64,000 nucleotides of DNA from Blepharisma japonicum (Eukaryota > Ciliophora > Heterotrichea > Heterotrichida > Blepharismidae): assembly GCA_949751835.1 (NCBI GenBank), contig CATKHK010000045.1, forward strand, positions 124,001-188,000, read 5' to 3'. Under the pieces are notes generated by a model, which was not told where the DNA came from, searched no databases, and worked only from the letters and a program-made list of their open reading frames with translations. This document shows positions 1-12,099 of the stretch, in pieces (position 1 is the first letter of the stretch; each line of letters starts with the position of its first letter). The position numbers and the translations under genes were made by a program.

Positions 1-352
1 TATTCGGATGATCAATGCTTTGCAAAATTGTGACTTCTCGCTTTAATAAACGCAACTCATTTTTTATTTTGGATTTATCAATACTTTTGATTGCAACGAT
101 TAAATCTGGATGATTTTTGTGCTGACCTTTTCTAACAAATCCAAAGCTTCCTTGGCCTATTACTTTTTTTATATTGTAAACATCTGTGAGTTCTCGTTTT
201 TTGGGTTCTTTTATTGTATTTTGCAAGTCTAATGCGATAGGGGAGGTTGGATTTGTAGGAGATTTTAAAGGAATCATTGAAGTATTTTTAGTATTTTCAT
301 CTAGTTTGTGTGTTGGTAGTGTCTTTTGATTTTTTAAGCAGCAGCAACCCAT
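1..352 (-). CDS. Protein kinase, N-terminal part, MGCCC lipid anchor (partial)
   Basis: The reading frame starts at the ATG complementary to 350-352 and runs off the left edge. About 117 residues are visible. They begin MGCCC, a strong candidate for N-myristoylation at Gly2 and palmitoylation of the Cys cluster, so the kinase is probably membrane attached. After a low-complexity Ser/Thr/Pro linker comes a protein kinase start: the glycine loop GQGSFGFV, then VAIKSIDK carrying the ATP-binding Lys, then the start of helix C (LLKREVTILQ) with its Glu, and HPN. This is the usual arrangement in CDPK-like and related Ser/Thr kinases. Whether EF hands follow cannot be seen, so CDPK is only a guess. 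The kinase assignment itself is secure. Confidence 0.85.
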   Translation of the reverse strand, partial: MGCCCLKNQKTLPTHKLDENTKNTSMIPLKSPTNPTSPIALDLQNTIKEPKKRELTDVYNIKKVIGQGSFGFVRKGQHKNHPDLIVAIKSIDKSKIKNELRLLKREVTILQSIDHPN

Positions 353-813
353 TTTAATAACTGAAAAATTACCTGATTTATCTACCATTTTATGGCATGA
401 AAAATAATTTATGAATTTTTTGAAATTAATGAGATGAAATGTAATTATTTTTTTTGAAATTCAACTTTTTATCTATTAGAAATAATTATTACTTTAAATA
501 CATCAAAATATATGTAATATTAATCTACGATTTAAAATAAATTACTCCTGATAATATATACTCGAAAATAATAAAAAATCGATTTTCTTAACATATAATT
601 TTTGTAACTTCAATCAAGCCAATCTTGGCTGAGAGGATTCAAATTACATCTCAAATCAATTCGCAAAAAGTTGATAACCTTAGATATAAATTTAAACTGA
701 ATTTTAGAAGCAAAAGAATAAGAGTAAACTACATTTTCAATTAAGAAGCTTTTTCAATTGCAGTAGCCACAAATAAATTCTTTGTTATCTTGAATCTTTT
801 CAGTATAAAATAA
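353..813. other. Intergenic, divergent promoter region
   Basis: 461 AT-rich bases separate the divergent kinase and metaxin-like genes. I see no open frame, RNA gene or repeat. It presumably holds both promoters, but no specific element can be supported. Confidence 0.5.
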
Positions 814-1782
814 ATGGAAGAAATAGTGCTATATTCTTATGGAAACATTTACGATCCAATTACCCAAATTACCAAATTGTGGCACAATCTCTTCGAAATA
901 GAAAATTTCCAAGAAATTAATTCAAATTATTACTGGAATGGTCTTGGCGACCTCCCTGTTTTACGATTTAATAAATCATTTTTCACAAATGACCACATTC
1001 TTCCATTCCTCAAAATTACATTTGACAGTAATTTTGATTTTTCTGAAGAAGAGAAGCTTGAATCTGATCTGATTGAAGAGCAATGCATAAGCAAACTACA
1101 CCCTGCAACTACCTATGCCAAATGGATGGAAGAAGACACACCCAAAAACTTTTTCTATTCTAGAGGAAATTTCTTTTGAAGATTGGTGAAGCTACCTTTT
1201 GAAAAATTGAGCTTCATAAAAGAGAAAAGGCATATTAGAGAATATCTGATTAGGCAGCACAATATTGTTAATAAAAGAGATGCTTATTATCAAGCAGAAA
1301 AAGCTCATGAAATTTTAAGCCAAAAATTGGGGGAAAAACCTTTCTTTTTCAGCAAGGCTGGAAGGAATGATTTCCCAAGAAGCACTGATATTGTAGTTTA
1401 TGCTTATTTGATGGAAGAACTGAATAATATTGGAAATAATTCTAATGTGAAGGACTCATTAGCCAAATACGAAAATTTAATTAGATTTTTGAAAAGGATG
1501 GATAAAGTCATTTTAATGAAAGGGGGAGAAATAAAGAATTCTGTTTATAGTTGCTTTGCCGAGCAACCTCCTGAATGCCAAGAAGAGTATTTTCCTCCAA
1601 AAATTTATTTTAATGTTTCAAAGCACCCAGAAACGTTTTGGTATGCTTTAAAGTATCAAAGTAACCAGAAAAAGCTTTATGAAGAGAAATCAATCAATAA
1701 CGAAATATTCGTCAATAGATACTGGAACACTGGAGTTGCATTAGTTTTTCTTCTATTTCTCGTTGCAAGAGATTCTAAATAA
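814..1782 (+). CDS. Metaxin-like mitochondrial outer-membrane protein
   Basis: A 322-residue protein once the TGA at 1177-1179 is read as Trp. The layout matches metaxin/Sam37: an N-terminal thioredoxin-like part (LYSYGNIYDP, then GDLPVLRF), a helical GST-C-like middle including AYYQAEKAHEILSQKLGEKP and FFFSKAGRNDFPRSTDIVVYAY, close to the metaxin stretch QKFFFGDAPASLDAFVFSYL, and a hydrophobic C-terminal segment (VALVFLLFLVA) that would be a tail anchor. Metaxins work with Sam50 in the sorting and assembly machinery that inserts beta-barrel proteins into the mitochondrial outer membrane. The start is the first ATG after an AT-rich leader. Similarity is by motif order, not by alignment, so metaxin-like is the safe level. 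Confidence 0.7.
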
Positions 1783-1851
1783 CTCAATATCATTAATCTT
1801 AGCCATCTCTAAAAATTGCTTCATTCATGGAGATTCATATTCTTAAATTAA

Positions 1852-3933
1852 ATGGAAGGCCTTCCCAACTTATTAAAAACAAACCCCAAAACCAATTCTA
1901 TCAACTTGGAATTTTGCGAAATTGAAGCTCTTGACCCTTTACTGCCTTTACTAGGCCAATTCACAGAGCTCCAAGAACTCTTGCTTTTTGGAAATCGGCT
2001 TGAAAGTCTTCCAAGAAATCTATCACAGTTAAGGAAATTAGAAAAACTCGATATCTCAAACAACCTTATAGAATCAATAGACAAAATAATTCCTTCATTA
2101 AAATCGCTCCCATCCTTAGTAGATCTTCACATTACTCTGCAGCATGACGACGAAGAACAGCTCATTCTTGATTCTCTCCCCAACTTGCAAAGACTTAACG
2201 GCGCTGAAATCGAGACTGAAAAAGAAGAAAAAGAAGACCAGCCAGCAATCCAAGTTGAGATGAGCGAAGCAATTGATTTCGGCTCTGAGGACTTGAACTT
2301 AAAGCAAGAGGATTTAGAAAAAGTGGCAATTATGTACGATGAAATTAGAAATCTATGGAGGGATGCTGACCCTTCATATGATAAAAAGCTTGCAGAAGAC
2401 TTTGATAGTCATGTAAAAGACATCATGGGAGAACTTTCACAAATGCTAAAGCAAGGCGAATCAAATCACCTTATCCATGGGTATATGCTGAAAGCTAAAC
2501 ATGGACTGTATTTGATTTGTCAAGAAAAAATAACACAGTTGATTATTAAGCAGAACAAAAAGGCAGGAGCTTTATTAAAAAATGTTAATCAAGCCCTTTC
2601 TTCCTTATTTGGAGATTCACTGTCATCACTGTTTTCAGTCCATATGAAATATCAAGAAAAAATTAAGGCAATGAAAAGTGATATGGAAAAAGCTATGAAA
2701 GAAACCGCAGAAGTTTTGGAAGCTGCTGAACAAATTGAAAAAGAAGCAGAAACGCATAAAATGGAAAAAGAAAGACTAAAGAGAATGCTGGATGAAGAAA
2801 AAGAAGAAATGAGACAAGAGTTGGAGACACTACAAAATGAAAATAAAAGGTATTTGGATATTATTATAAAACATTCAAAGACAAATGCAGAATCTGCACT
2901 TACTGGGAGAACAGTTAGCCCTGGTGATGAAGATCTTAGAAGTTCAAGAGGAAATACAAGCTATAGACAAGTTTCACTTGGCGGATCAAGAATTCTTACT
3001 TTAAGGCAATTAAAAGATACCATCCAAGAAATTTATGCCTCCAAAGCTAAATTTGACCAAAAATGTCTTGATACAAAGCAGCCAAGAGAAACCATGGAGC
3101 AGCACATGTACACATTTTTAAATCAAAAATATGGGCTAAAGAGTTTAATTATAGAATGAGCATCAGCAATTATTTCAGGAATCAAGCGTTTTTCATCTGA
3201 AGATAACGATGTAGCTGTTTTCGGAAAAATACTCAGAAATGAATGTGATGAAGAATTCAGATTCGTCCAAAGCCAAGTAAAAGAAACAGTAGCAGAGCTT
3301 GTAAGAGTCCATCTAAAAGGAAAATATCCGCTTAAAACCAATGGTGACATTCAAGAGATGCTCCAAGAAAAGTTCAACGGATTTTTATCTGAAGAGGAGT
3401 GGACTGATATAGTGAAATATATGTATAATGAAACAGACGCTGATTTATTAGTATCCTTAATAGGTGAGGTAATCCAACTTAAAAATTATCCAACAGAACA
3501 GTCACAAAATAAAAATAAGCCAACTCGTGAAGAACTTTTGAGCGCTAAAGAAAAAGAAAAGGCAAATAATGGAAAAATTGCTTATACGGATCTGCTGAAA
3601 ATATTATTAGACTTCCAACTTAAAGGACATGAAAAGTTTTTGTCGAAGTTTATTCAGCTGTTTAGAAAGGTGGATTCAGATAATAATGGAGTTGTGAATG
3701 AAATGGAATTTAGGGAGCTGCTTGCTTTCACCGAAATGGGATTTAGTGAAGAAGACACTTTGAGACTGCTGCACATTGTTGATCCTTATAATAACCAGCA
3801 AATAACATTCTCTGAGTGTATTTCTTTGTTTTCAACTGTAAATTTTATATAGGAACCTGCTCCAAATCAGGATAATAAAGAAGAAAAAGATAAGGTTGCT
3901 GTTTTGCAAAAGCTATCTCTTAGTGAAGAATAG
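1852..3933 (+). CDS. LRR, coiled-coil and EF-hand protein
   Basis: Spliced length is 688 residues, with TGA at 3157 read as Trp and a 15-nt intron at 3838-3852. The N-terminus (about 1-125) is a short leucine-rich repeat block with LQELLLFGNRLESLPRNLSQL and a capping LPNLQRLNG. A helical, charged central region with a long coiled coil (about residues 270-345) follows, then a globular part, then a C-terminal EF-hand pair. The first loop reads DSDNNGVVNEMEF, a complete calcium-binding loop; the second (DPYNNQQITFSE) is also close to consensus. The architecture suggests a calcium-responsive cytoskeletal or ciliary scaffold. I do not recognise a named family. Without splicing the intron, translation would stop at its terminal TAG. 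Confidence 0.8.
3838..3852 (+). other. 15-nt intron
   Basis: GTAAATTTTATATAG, phase 0, interrupts the EF-hand gene near its end. Splicing joins ACT to GAA and gives a 26-residue acidic tail ending at TAG 3931-3933. Branch-point A candidate at position 10. Confidence 0.8.
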
Positions 3934-4611
3934 TAAAATAGTTAAAATTTTAAGAATAAAGCATTTATTAAACCTAAAACCTCTCAAAATAATATTTTAC
4001 TAAATTTCAATTTAATTTATTACGTATTTCTTTGGACAACTTTTGCATGCATATTTATTTGCTATATTAAAAAACCAAAATAAATCCAAAGAAATTTAAT
4101 ATATGCAATTGCATGGCTAAACCCTAAATTGGCTTCCATTTTTAAAAAGCCATTGATAAATTCGAAATTTTACTATGGTTTCCATTTTTAAATAATACTG
4201 AACAATTAAAATATTTTATCTCTGACTTGCTGAGTAAAAGATTGATCTTTATATAAAGATTTAAAGCCAATTTTCTTTATATTAATTTTTAAAATTAATA
4301 GAGCGATATTAGTACGATTTATAACATATATAGCAATATAATTCAAAAACTACCCAAAATAATGAGATTTATTTCAATATTTGGCATTTTCTTCTTTTCT
4401 CCAATAGCTATATATATATAAAGAGAATAATTATAGCTTTTTTTTTCATATTATTGGATTCAGTATGGAAAAGAAATTTTAAAATGTAACATGCTTATCG
4501 CAATTTAAAATTAAAAACACAAAGTTTAGCTTTCAAATAATTAAATGCATTATGTTAGCAATTTACCTCTCTATAGGACAAAGTATTAATTGACTTTTTG
4601 CAGAAAGAGAA
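3934..4611. other. Intergenic AT-rich stretch
   Basis: Nothing gene-like is visible. Two near-identical short stretches, GGCTTCCATTTTTAAA near 4130 and GGTTTCCATTTTTAAA near 4180, form a weak direct repeat. Confidence 0.4.
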
Positions 4612-4878
4612 TTATATTGACAATGAACTGAATTTATTATTGTTCTTGAACCTTCTTATGTATAGCTCACTTTTGGACATATTCAATTTAGGTACTCTTT
4701 CTGCCTTTTTTATTCATATCTTTCTTCGAAGATCTTTAATCTTGGATGAGCTTTGATGTTTCAGTTTATCAGAGTTTAAGAATGCTGATGTTACTGCAAC
4801 CATAGCATTATAAGATTGAGACTTGCTCATATCAACTCCTACTGCTCTTTTCTTTTGGAGATTTATACATGAACCCAT
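4612..4878 (-). CDS. Small basic MGSC protein, predicted lipid-anchored
   Basis: An 88-residue frame from ATG (complement of 4876-4878) to TAA (4612-4614), with one in-frame TGA read as Trp. It begins MGSCINLQKKRAV, so Gly2 is a myristoylation candidate and Cys4 a palmitoylation candidate, followed by basic residues. The rest is Ser/Lys/Arg-rich (SSSKIKDLRRK, YIRRFKNNNK) with a net positive charge. The GC content is visibly above the flanking DNA, which supports real coding. I recognise no family. It resembles the seven MGC genes at 31-43 kb only in its N-terminus, not in its C-terminal block. Confidence 0.55.
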
Positions 4879-5639
4879 ATTTATATTATTATTTTTGTTC
4901 TATTATTTACTGCTATTAATCCTTATTTGAAAATAGAACATCGAATGATATTTTTAAGAAATCATAATAAAAATTGCAATATTTTACGATTTTAAATCTT
5001 TCTCCTTCACCTATGTTAATTTAAGACAGTGTAACAGAAATTAAAAAATGGAAACAACCATAAAAAAATTGTAAAAATTATAATTTTTTAAAGCAAATGT
5101 TCATTTAGCCTTCAAAACTGCTTGATTAGATTTTTTCTAATTAAACTTTATTTTATCGAGCCAGATTATTTTACTTTTGATTCAGATAATCATCGTGGAC
5201 AAGGGCGATTAGACTAATAATATGCCTATGGCTTAATAGTAATAATAATTTTATGAAAAGCTTTCTTTATTTAATTTTATAGTGGTTTCTGTTATATCCT
5301 AAATTTTCAAAAAGAAAACTTTGCAAAATAATATCTTGATTGTTCACATTTGTTATTTTATTTAGTTTATTTGAAGTTGAGATATATAACAAAGTAATCC
5401 CATAAATCTGGACTTAATACACATATAAAAACAATTTTTTAACATAATAAAATCAATCAAAAATGCTGTTAGAGAACTTTTATTTCTATGAAGAAGCAGA
5501 CACAATTACTTTTTAATTTACTAGAAACAATTATTAATTTCTTCGATTTCTGAAGAATCATTAATAAAGATAATTGCTATTATTGCCATATTAGCTCCAT
5601 TTTGAGCTAAAATTGAATTCAAATTTGTTCATAAATTAA
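4879..5639. other. Intergenic AT-rich stretch
   Basis: About 760 bases with no supported gene. The only short frames are under 20 codons. Confidence 0.4.
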
Positions 5640-7157
5640 ATGTTAGAAAAATCATTTGAAATCACCGTGCTTAGAGCAGAACCTGTAGACAGCGAAGAAT
5701 CAGAAGTTGGCTGCTATATATCTGTAGACGGACGCCTATTTGATGTAATCACTCCACTGAGCCCTGATAATGAAGAAAATCTTGTCCAGATTAACAGTAT
5801 TGGAAAACTTCAGCTGATTCTTAAAAACATGAGTAGTGGAGAAGAAATAGGAAGTGTGAGCCTGCCGACTTCAATTTTGCCTTCAGAAGGTTTTCAATGG
5901 CTGCCTTTGTTTCAGCCCCAGAGTAACGATTATTTGTCATCATTTCCAGAAGAAGTAACCTCGCCCCGAATTCTGATATTAGTAAACACTAAAAGAGCAC
6001 TCACTCCAGTCCAAGAAGTCACTGAACTTTCTGAGCTTGACTGCGAAATTCACCAAAATAGCATTGTGCACTCAGAAAGTGACAGCGGATTTATGCCTGA
6101 AATTAAACTATGTCCAAGTCCATATAACAAAAAGCCTATCATTGAAGACAACGAACGGTCAAATACTTTTAGGGTCATTGAGCTAGAAAGGGCAATAGAA
6201 GAAGAAAACTGGAGGCATCAAGAAGAAATATTAAGGGTCAATCAAAACGTAAAGGTCACAATTGATGGGCTAAATTTCGAGATTGAGAAGATCAAGGCTC
6301 AGAATAAAAAGCTTGAATCGAAATATCTTGAATACAGAAACGAGCTAGAATCAAGTAAAGAAAATTTGATAAAAGAAAAAAAAGAGACAGAAGAACTTAA
6401 ACAGATGCTTGAAAAATTAAGCACAGAGTATGATGCAGCTACCAAAAAATTCAGCTGCACAGAAGCTTCTTTACATAAATTAATTGAGAAAAAAGACCAA
6501 GAAATGTTTAAACTGCAATCAGAGCTGACAATATGAAAAAAGAATGCCACTAATTTTGAGCAGCAAATACAGAAATCAAAAGCTGAGTCTTCCAATACTT
6601 TTCAGCTTTCTCAAGAAATTGGACTTTTAAAACAAAGGCTCGAGCAGTCAGAAATACAAAGGCAAAACTTGCAAAGGGTAATCCAAGATCTAAACGAAGG
6701 ATGGGGTTCTGATGCTCAGCTCCAAATGTTGACAAATGAAAATAAGAAACTCAAAGATGAATTGCAAAAGCTAAAAACTGCCCAAAAGCCTACAAATCTT
6801 TTTGATAGCACACTTAAAGATTTAGAAGCTTTATTAGAATCTAGGAAGAAAAATACACAATCGAGAACTCCAATTCAAAGCCCGAAAAAGTACCATAAGA
6901 GGTCAAGTACAGGGTGGAATAATCATGCTAAACATCAAGATGACGTGGAGACAGAAACAACTGCTAGTGTTTGCAGCAAATCTTCGCTGAATGTAGATAG
7001 AGGAAAGACTAAGTGTGGGTCACCGAGCAAAAGGTTGCTAAAGCAGACAGTTAGCAGCATTAATAAGGGAAGGAATTCTACAACTCCTGGAAGAACAACT
7101 TCTATTATTCCGACTACAAGAGAGGTAAAGTCTCCAAGGAAGATTCCATTTAGATAA
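5640..7157 (+). CDS. C2-like plus coiled-coil protein
   Basis: A 505-residue protein with one TGA (6534-6536) read as Trp. Residues 1-120 look like a divergent C2-type beta sandwich: FEITVLRAEPVD, CYISVDGRLFDVITPLS, IGKLQLILKN, GEEIGSVSLPTSIL, WLPLF. That order resembles the ciliary C2 domains seen in many centriolar proteins. Residues about 180-400 are a continuous coiled coil rich in Glu, Lys and Leu. The C-terminal 100 residues are basic and Ser/Thr/Pro-rich (SRTPIQSPKK, SPSKRLLKQ), typical of a disordered microtubule-binding or phosphorylated tail. A structural role at cilia or the cortex is inference; no named family is recognised. Confidence 0.7.
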
Positions 7158-7258
7158 AGCCTTATAAATATAAATTTTAAATTCTGCTGGAAGATAAGAA
7201 AATTTAAATTTTAAAATAAGGGTGAATCTGCGAATGCATCAATATAATAGCTAAACAT

Positions 7259-7747
7259 TTATTCTCTATATCTAAGTTTATCACCTTTAATTGCAACATA
7301 TTCAATTTCGCAAGTTCCAAAAGTCAAAATATCTTGGCTTTGAATTTCATAAAATCTTGCCGCTTCTAACTTCTTATTATTCAAATATGTGTTATTTTTG
7401 CTTTCCAAATCAATTATATATGGAATAATATGAGATTTTCTTTTTCTAAATTGTATTGCAGCATGTTCTTTAGAAACAGACATGTGGGGTATTAAAATAT
7501 CAGCAATATTTTCATCTCTTCCAATTATATAGCTGCTTTTTATGTGTAAATCAATTGGCTCTTTTTCATCATTTCCTTCATATACAAAAAGTCTTCAATG
7601 ATATCTAGGAAGAGATGCATCTAATGGCTCAGTATATTTAATAGCAATCCCTGATTTTTCGTTTTCATATCTAGCTAAAATCCCTGAAGGAGTAAAGTTT
7701 GGACGCTGGGGAGATCGGGATCGAGATCTTGACCGTCTACTACTCAT
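7259..7747 (-). CDS. SNIP1: SNIP1-like FHA-domain protein
   Basis: A 162-residue protein. I chose the ATG at 7745-7747 because it gives MSSRRSRSRSRSPQRP, an RS-rich start, rather than the in-frame ATG further upstream. TGA encodes Trp in RYHWRLFVYEG. The FHA domain fills the C-terminal two thirds: SYIIGRDENIADILIPHMSVSKEHAAIQFR, then PYIIDLESKNNTYLNNKKL and YYEI-like RFYEIQSQDILTFG. This matches the SNIP1/DDL/Pml1 family closely, including GR, SxxH and the N-T-Y-L-N-N segment. The family works with the spliceosome and RES complex and binds phospho-threonine partners in the nucleus. The protein is short because the long RS region of animal SNIP1 is reduced here. Confidence 0.85.
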
Positions 7748-7792
7748 TAAATATTTATATAAAAATATTAATTTATATATAAAAATCATAAA

Positions 7793-8836
7793 TTACCTTT
7801 TACCCAAAATTAAGCTCTCAATCGATTTTGCCATAATACCCATCATAGCTGCATCGTCATCTTGTGATCGAATCCTTGACGCGTCAATTTTTTCTTTAAT
7901 CATTCTTTTTGTATCATTTAATATTGAATCAAATTCGTCCTTCAATATTTCTGATTCATTTTCAGCAATCAAAATCTTAGGATCTCTGTTTTCTTTTTCG
8001 CCTTTAAAAAGCTCAGATTTTTTAAAGCTGAATTTTGACAGAGGACTATACTGGCTTAAAGTAGGTGACGCATAGCCAATGCTGCTGTTTTTGTCTTCAA
8101 AAATATAATTACTAAAAGAATCCCTTGTCATCAAATTAGAATTATCAGATAACTCATCTGCAAGGCTTTTTTCGGGTATTGATAAGTTTACGCTTATAAG
8201 CGGTGCAAGTTTTTCAATAGTGTTTTGGATTTTGGTCACAGATTTTTCTAACGATTTTATTTGTTCTTTAGTTTTACACGCTAGTAATTTTTGTTTTCGT
8301 ATATCTTCAGTAGTTCTCTTGTGACATTTGAATAGCATATTAATGCTTTCATTAAACGACTCAACGTCAGGATTACTTTCAAGATCACTTGAGTTTATAG
8401 AAATCTCAGTGCTATTCAATATTTGCGATTTTTCTGGGCTAGCCATTCAAGAAGCCTTATTAGCCACTTTATTTACAACTGGATTTTTCAATCTCCTCAA
8501 AGTAACAAATCTGCTGTTTCACACTCCTGAGTCTTGGTTTACCTCAGTCAGTCTTCTTTTCAATGATTTTCGTTCATTTTTCCACACTTTTCCTCTTTCC
8601 TTTCACATCTGAACACTCCTTTCCAGTTTCTTTATTTTTAAATCCGAAGCCGTTGGTGATTTCTCATTACCTACTGGCGATGTATATGTGGATTCTAAAC
8701 TTGCAGAAGGCAAAAATACATATGACGGTGTCCTTGTAGATGAAAGTGTGTATAATTGTGGAGAAGAGCGCTGAGAGTTCGCTGAAAGAGACGGCGGAAT
8801 AATAAATCTGCTATTCAGATCTAAACTCTTTAACAT
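7793..8836 (-). CDS. Unrecognised Ser-rich, partly coiled-coil protein
   Basis: A single frame of 347 residues when three TGA codons (in QMWKERGK, SGVWNSRF and KASWMASP) are read as Trp. The N-terminal 80 residues are Ser/Pro/Thr-rich, followed by a basic helical segment (KERGKVWKNERKSLKRRL) and a predicted coiled coil around EQIKSLEKSVTKIQNTIEKL. The C-terminus contains further Ser-rich and helical parts. No domain is recognised. It lies 45 bases upstream of the SNIP1-like gene on the same strand. The absence of stops across three Trp-TGA codons supports it being real. Confidence 0.7.
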
Positions 8837-8885
8837 TTTTTCGGTTTAATTTTAATATATTTTATCAATTGCGTTTATAAGGTTA

Positions 8886-10481
8886 TTAATGAATGTTTAA
8901 AAACTCAAACACCAAAAATATCGTTAAAAATGCCGCATAGAAAAAGAACATGACAACTCCGAAGTGGCGGGATAATTGGAATTTAAAGCCAGCTAGGAAG
9001 ATATAAGAAGTCCCAAATACACTCATCATTACGTATTCTGCCATGTATAAATCTGCAGGGATATCTATAGGGTTATTAATGAGTGCTTCAAAAAAGCATG
9101 GAACTCCTATCCCTACGCTTAAGTTTAAGATGTTCGAGCCTATACATCCAGATAAGGCCATATCCCCATGACCTTCAATAGTAACTTTTAAGCTATTCAA
9201 AAGATCTGGAATAGATACCCCCATAGCTAGAATTGTAATCCCAAGGACACTTTCATGAATTCCAAGAGCCATTCCTATATCTGAAGTCCACCACACTAAT
9301 AAAAAGCTGAGACCTCCAATTCAGGTCAATGAAATAATCATTGAAAAAATCCACAGCTTTGGATGGCGTTCAATATTTGGAATTGTTAGCTTTAGACACA
9401 GCCTAAGTGGCAGCATCAAGCATCTCAAAATTCTATTTAAAAGTGATCTAGAAGGTGAAACCTCTGAAAGAATTTCTTTCTTTTCTTCAATTGTTTGCAA
9501 TTTTCTAATTCTCGCTATTGGCTCAATCATGTCTTCTTTGTTAAAAACTTCATGCTTATAAGGATAAATTAGTCCTCTTTCTTCTTTATTTCTTCTCTGG
9601 CATTTCTTCTTTTCTTCAATAGCTCTCATGATTAAATACACGTTATATTTAAACCTGGCTCTTAATTCTTCATCTTCTTTAGAAGAATTTTTGACTATTT
9701 GTAACTGTGCACTTTTTATCATTTTTGCTAAAATGCCTCTTTTAAAATTCAGAGCTTGAGGAATATAGGCCTCAAGCTCCGAAATAGAATACCTTCTAAC
9801 CTTAAAAGGTTTGTCAGGGAGAGGCTTAAAATCTACTTCGTCTCCTTCATATGGCAAATTTAAATGTTTTTTAAAAAATTTTTCAATTGTACCATTGAAC
9901 TTCATAAAGTAGACATAAATTATATATACAAGTATAAGGACCAGTCCTTCGTATCAGTCAATAAATAAATTGCTTCAAAATAAGACTAAAAGACCGAGCA
10001 AGATCATATTGAACATAAAATCTCTTGCAACTTGCCATCATTGAAGTTCAAAGACTGATTTAGCACACATAGCGCAAATACCGACAAGAAGTATAGCATT
10101 GAAAGCGCCTGAACCTATAACCGTTGCAAACCCTATTGTGCTACCAGCAGCAAAAGTGCCCATGAAACAAATAAAGATTTCAGGTGCAGAACCACCCAAT
10201 GCCATCAGTGTTGCACCGGCAACATTGGGGGAAATAGAGTATTTATTTACAATGTAATCGATGATTGGCATAAAAAATCCGGAGCAAACTTCTCTGATAC
10301 CGAATAAAACATAGAGAATGCCGATTCCATAAAGAACTTCTCCACCTCCTCGAATTTGATCAGTAGAAAGTGAGCTGTCTGGCAACCCATGGAGTCTTCT
10401 TGGCTGATTTTGAGTTGGATTATATATAAAGTAAGGAATAAAAATTGCGAGACCAAATAGAAAAAATTTGAGTTTTTTCAT
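8886..10481 (-). CDS. K+-dependent Na+/Ca2+ exchanger (NCKX/SLC24-like)
   Basis: A 531-residue membrane protein with four TGA-Trp codons and no intron. It begins with a hydrophobic signal-anchor-like segment. Two inverted exchanger halves each carry the ion-binding alpha repeat: NVAGATLMALGGSAPEIF in the first half and GITILAMGVSIPDLLNS in the second. The acidic residues Glu in SAPEIF and Asp in SIPDLL are the expected cation ligands. A large hydrophilic loop of roughly 200 residues, rich in Lys and Glu, separates the halves as in SLC24 and SLC8 proteins. It should exchange Ca2+ for Na+ (and probably K+) across the plasma or an internal membrane. NCKX is preferred over NCX because of the motif forms and the lack of Calx-beta domains. 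Confidence 0.88.
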
Positions 10482-10665
10482 TGATTTTTTATCTATTCTT
10501 ATAGAAATGCAGCATTTAGAATAACTAATTATTTAAATCGTAAAATATATGTAAAACTTCTCAATGGGATTTTAATCTATTATATTTCTAGAAAGCAAAT
10601 AATTTAAAATAAATTACTGAATAAATTTCTTTATAAATATGTATAGATTTATTCCTCTGTACAGC

Positions 10666-11619
10666 CTATGCTCCTTTTTTCTTGTCCCTAGATCTGCTAC
10701 AGCAAGAGAATGCTGTTAAAAAGAACATCAAAATCTATATAGCTTATACCTGAAACAGCCCAAATGCCAACGCTATTATTCCATACGTCAAAAAATTATC
10801 CTGTATCCAATCATAAATTTCCTGCCTACAGCTCCCAGCTGGCACACCTCTATTGATATCACTAAACAAGTATAAATTCGCAGCTGTGCAAAGCCCTGAA
10901 CAATCAAACTTTTTCTCTATTCATTTGAGGAATGGCAAATAATCTGAATAGTCTCCTAAATATGTGTCTTCAAATATATCATCTGGCATTTTGCAATTAG
11001 AAGCTGTCACTTTTAGATTGAGATTTGAATTAATCCAACTTATTACTTCATTCTGAACTTCACTGGAATATGATGACAACCCACTACAAGGATCACAAGT
11101 GTATATATCTGTAGCATTTCCTTTAGTCTCTGTCTGGTTTGCGAATAAATTGGGGTTAGCTATTTTCAGATCACAAGGACAATAATATGTGCAGATAACA
11201 TTATCGGCCTTAATAATTGCGTCGTTTGCACTTGCAAGCTTATTATTGCTTAGACATTTGGATTCGCTTTCAAGGTAATCAGACGCCCATTTATCTCGGG
11301 CATACAGAAAAGATCCTGCAAGAGCTAACAAAGCAAATCCGACTATCAGAGATCAAAGCATAAAAAGGCCAAGCACACACATGCTATCTTTTCATATGCC
11401 AAGGAAAGCTAAAGCGGCGAATAGGATAATGCCAGCCCCTACACCTATGACTACATATCCGATATATTTAACGTCAAATGCTTGAGCGAATTCAGAGTCT
11501 TGCAGATCGTATCCAATCCAAATAATCACAGACCCTATCCCCTATTTAGGCTTTACAAGCATGATTATACAACAAACATAGAGTGTCAATCGTAAAACTT
11601 TATATGGACAACAGCACAT
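10666..11619 (-). CDS. Tetraspanin-like protein
   Basis: Spliced product 307 residues, with two 15-nt introns and three TGA-Trp codons. The start MCCCPYKVLRL has the juxtamembrane Cys cluster that is palmitoylated in tetraspanins. Four membrane segments are visible: about 10-30 (LYVCCIIMLGIGSVIIW), about 50-70 (YVVIGVGAGIILFAALAFL), about 80-105 (LGLFMLWSLIVGFALLALAG) and near the end (YGIIALAFGLFQILMFFLTA). Between the third and fourth lies a large Cys-rich extracellular loop with YYCPCD, CDPCSG and several more Cys, in place of the animal CCG motif. The C-terminal tail has CCSRSRDKKKG. The family assignment rests on topology and Cys placement. Confidence 0.8.
10735..10749 (-). other. 15-nt intron
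   Basis: GTATAAGCTATATAG on the minus strand, phase 0, inside the fourth membrane segment of the tetraspanin. Splicing joins CAG to ATT; retention gives an in-frame stop. Confidence 0.8.
11542..11556 (-). other. 15-nt intron
   Basis: GTAAAGCCTAAATAG on the minus strand, phase 0, inside the first membrane segment of the tetraspanin, joining CTT to GGG. Without splicing the first exon would be orphaned. Confidence 0.8.
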
Positions 11620-12099
11620 TATTTATTGTAGATACCTTTTTGATGGTGATCAGATAAAAATGGTTTAAAAAAGATGAGAAATATTTTAAAATTATTAAGA
11701 AAAACGTATAGTCGTCGGGATTCTTATAGGGTGATATAAAAATAGGAATTATATCTTGAGCTTTAAAGGATAGATAATATTTGAAATTGGTCGGTGCTAA
11801 TCTTTACTGTTATATAATAAGTTAGAAGATAAGAAACTAAATTTTATAAATTTATAATGGCTGTCTTGTATGTTTTTTATGAACAGATTATCGCATATGC
11901 ATATTTGTTTTATTTTTCATGTGGAATTTAATAAATCACAAATAATTATTTTGCAAGTGAAGCACATTTACTTGTGAATTACTAATGAATTAAATGCAGC
12001 TAAAAGTTAGCTTAATTCAGTTTCATCCTAATGATGTATGATAAAAGATATAAATTCAATTTTTACAAAAAGTGACTGAAAGGTATGATTTTAATGAAA
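11620..12099. other. Intergenic stretch
   Basis: 480 AT-rich bases between the tetraspanin start and the ribosomal P1 stop. No gene, RNA or repeat supported. Confidence 0.4.
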
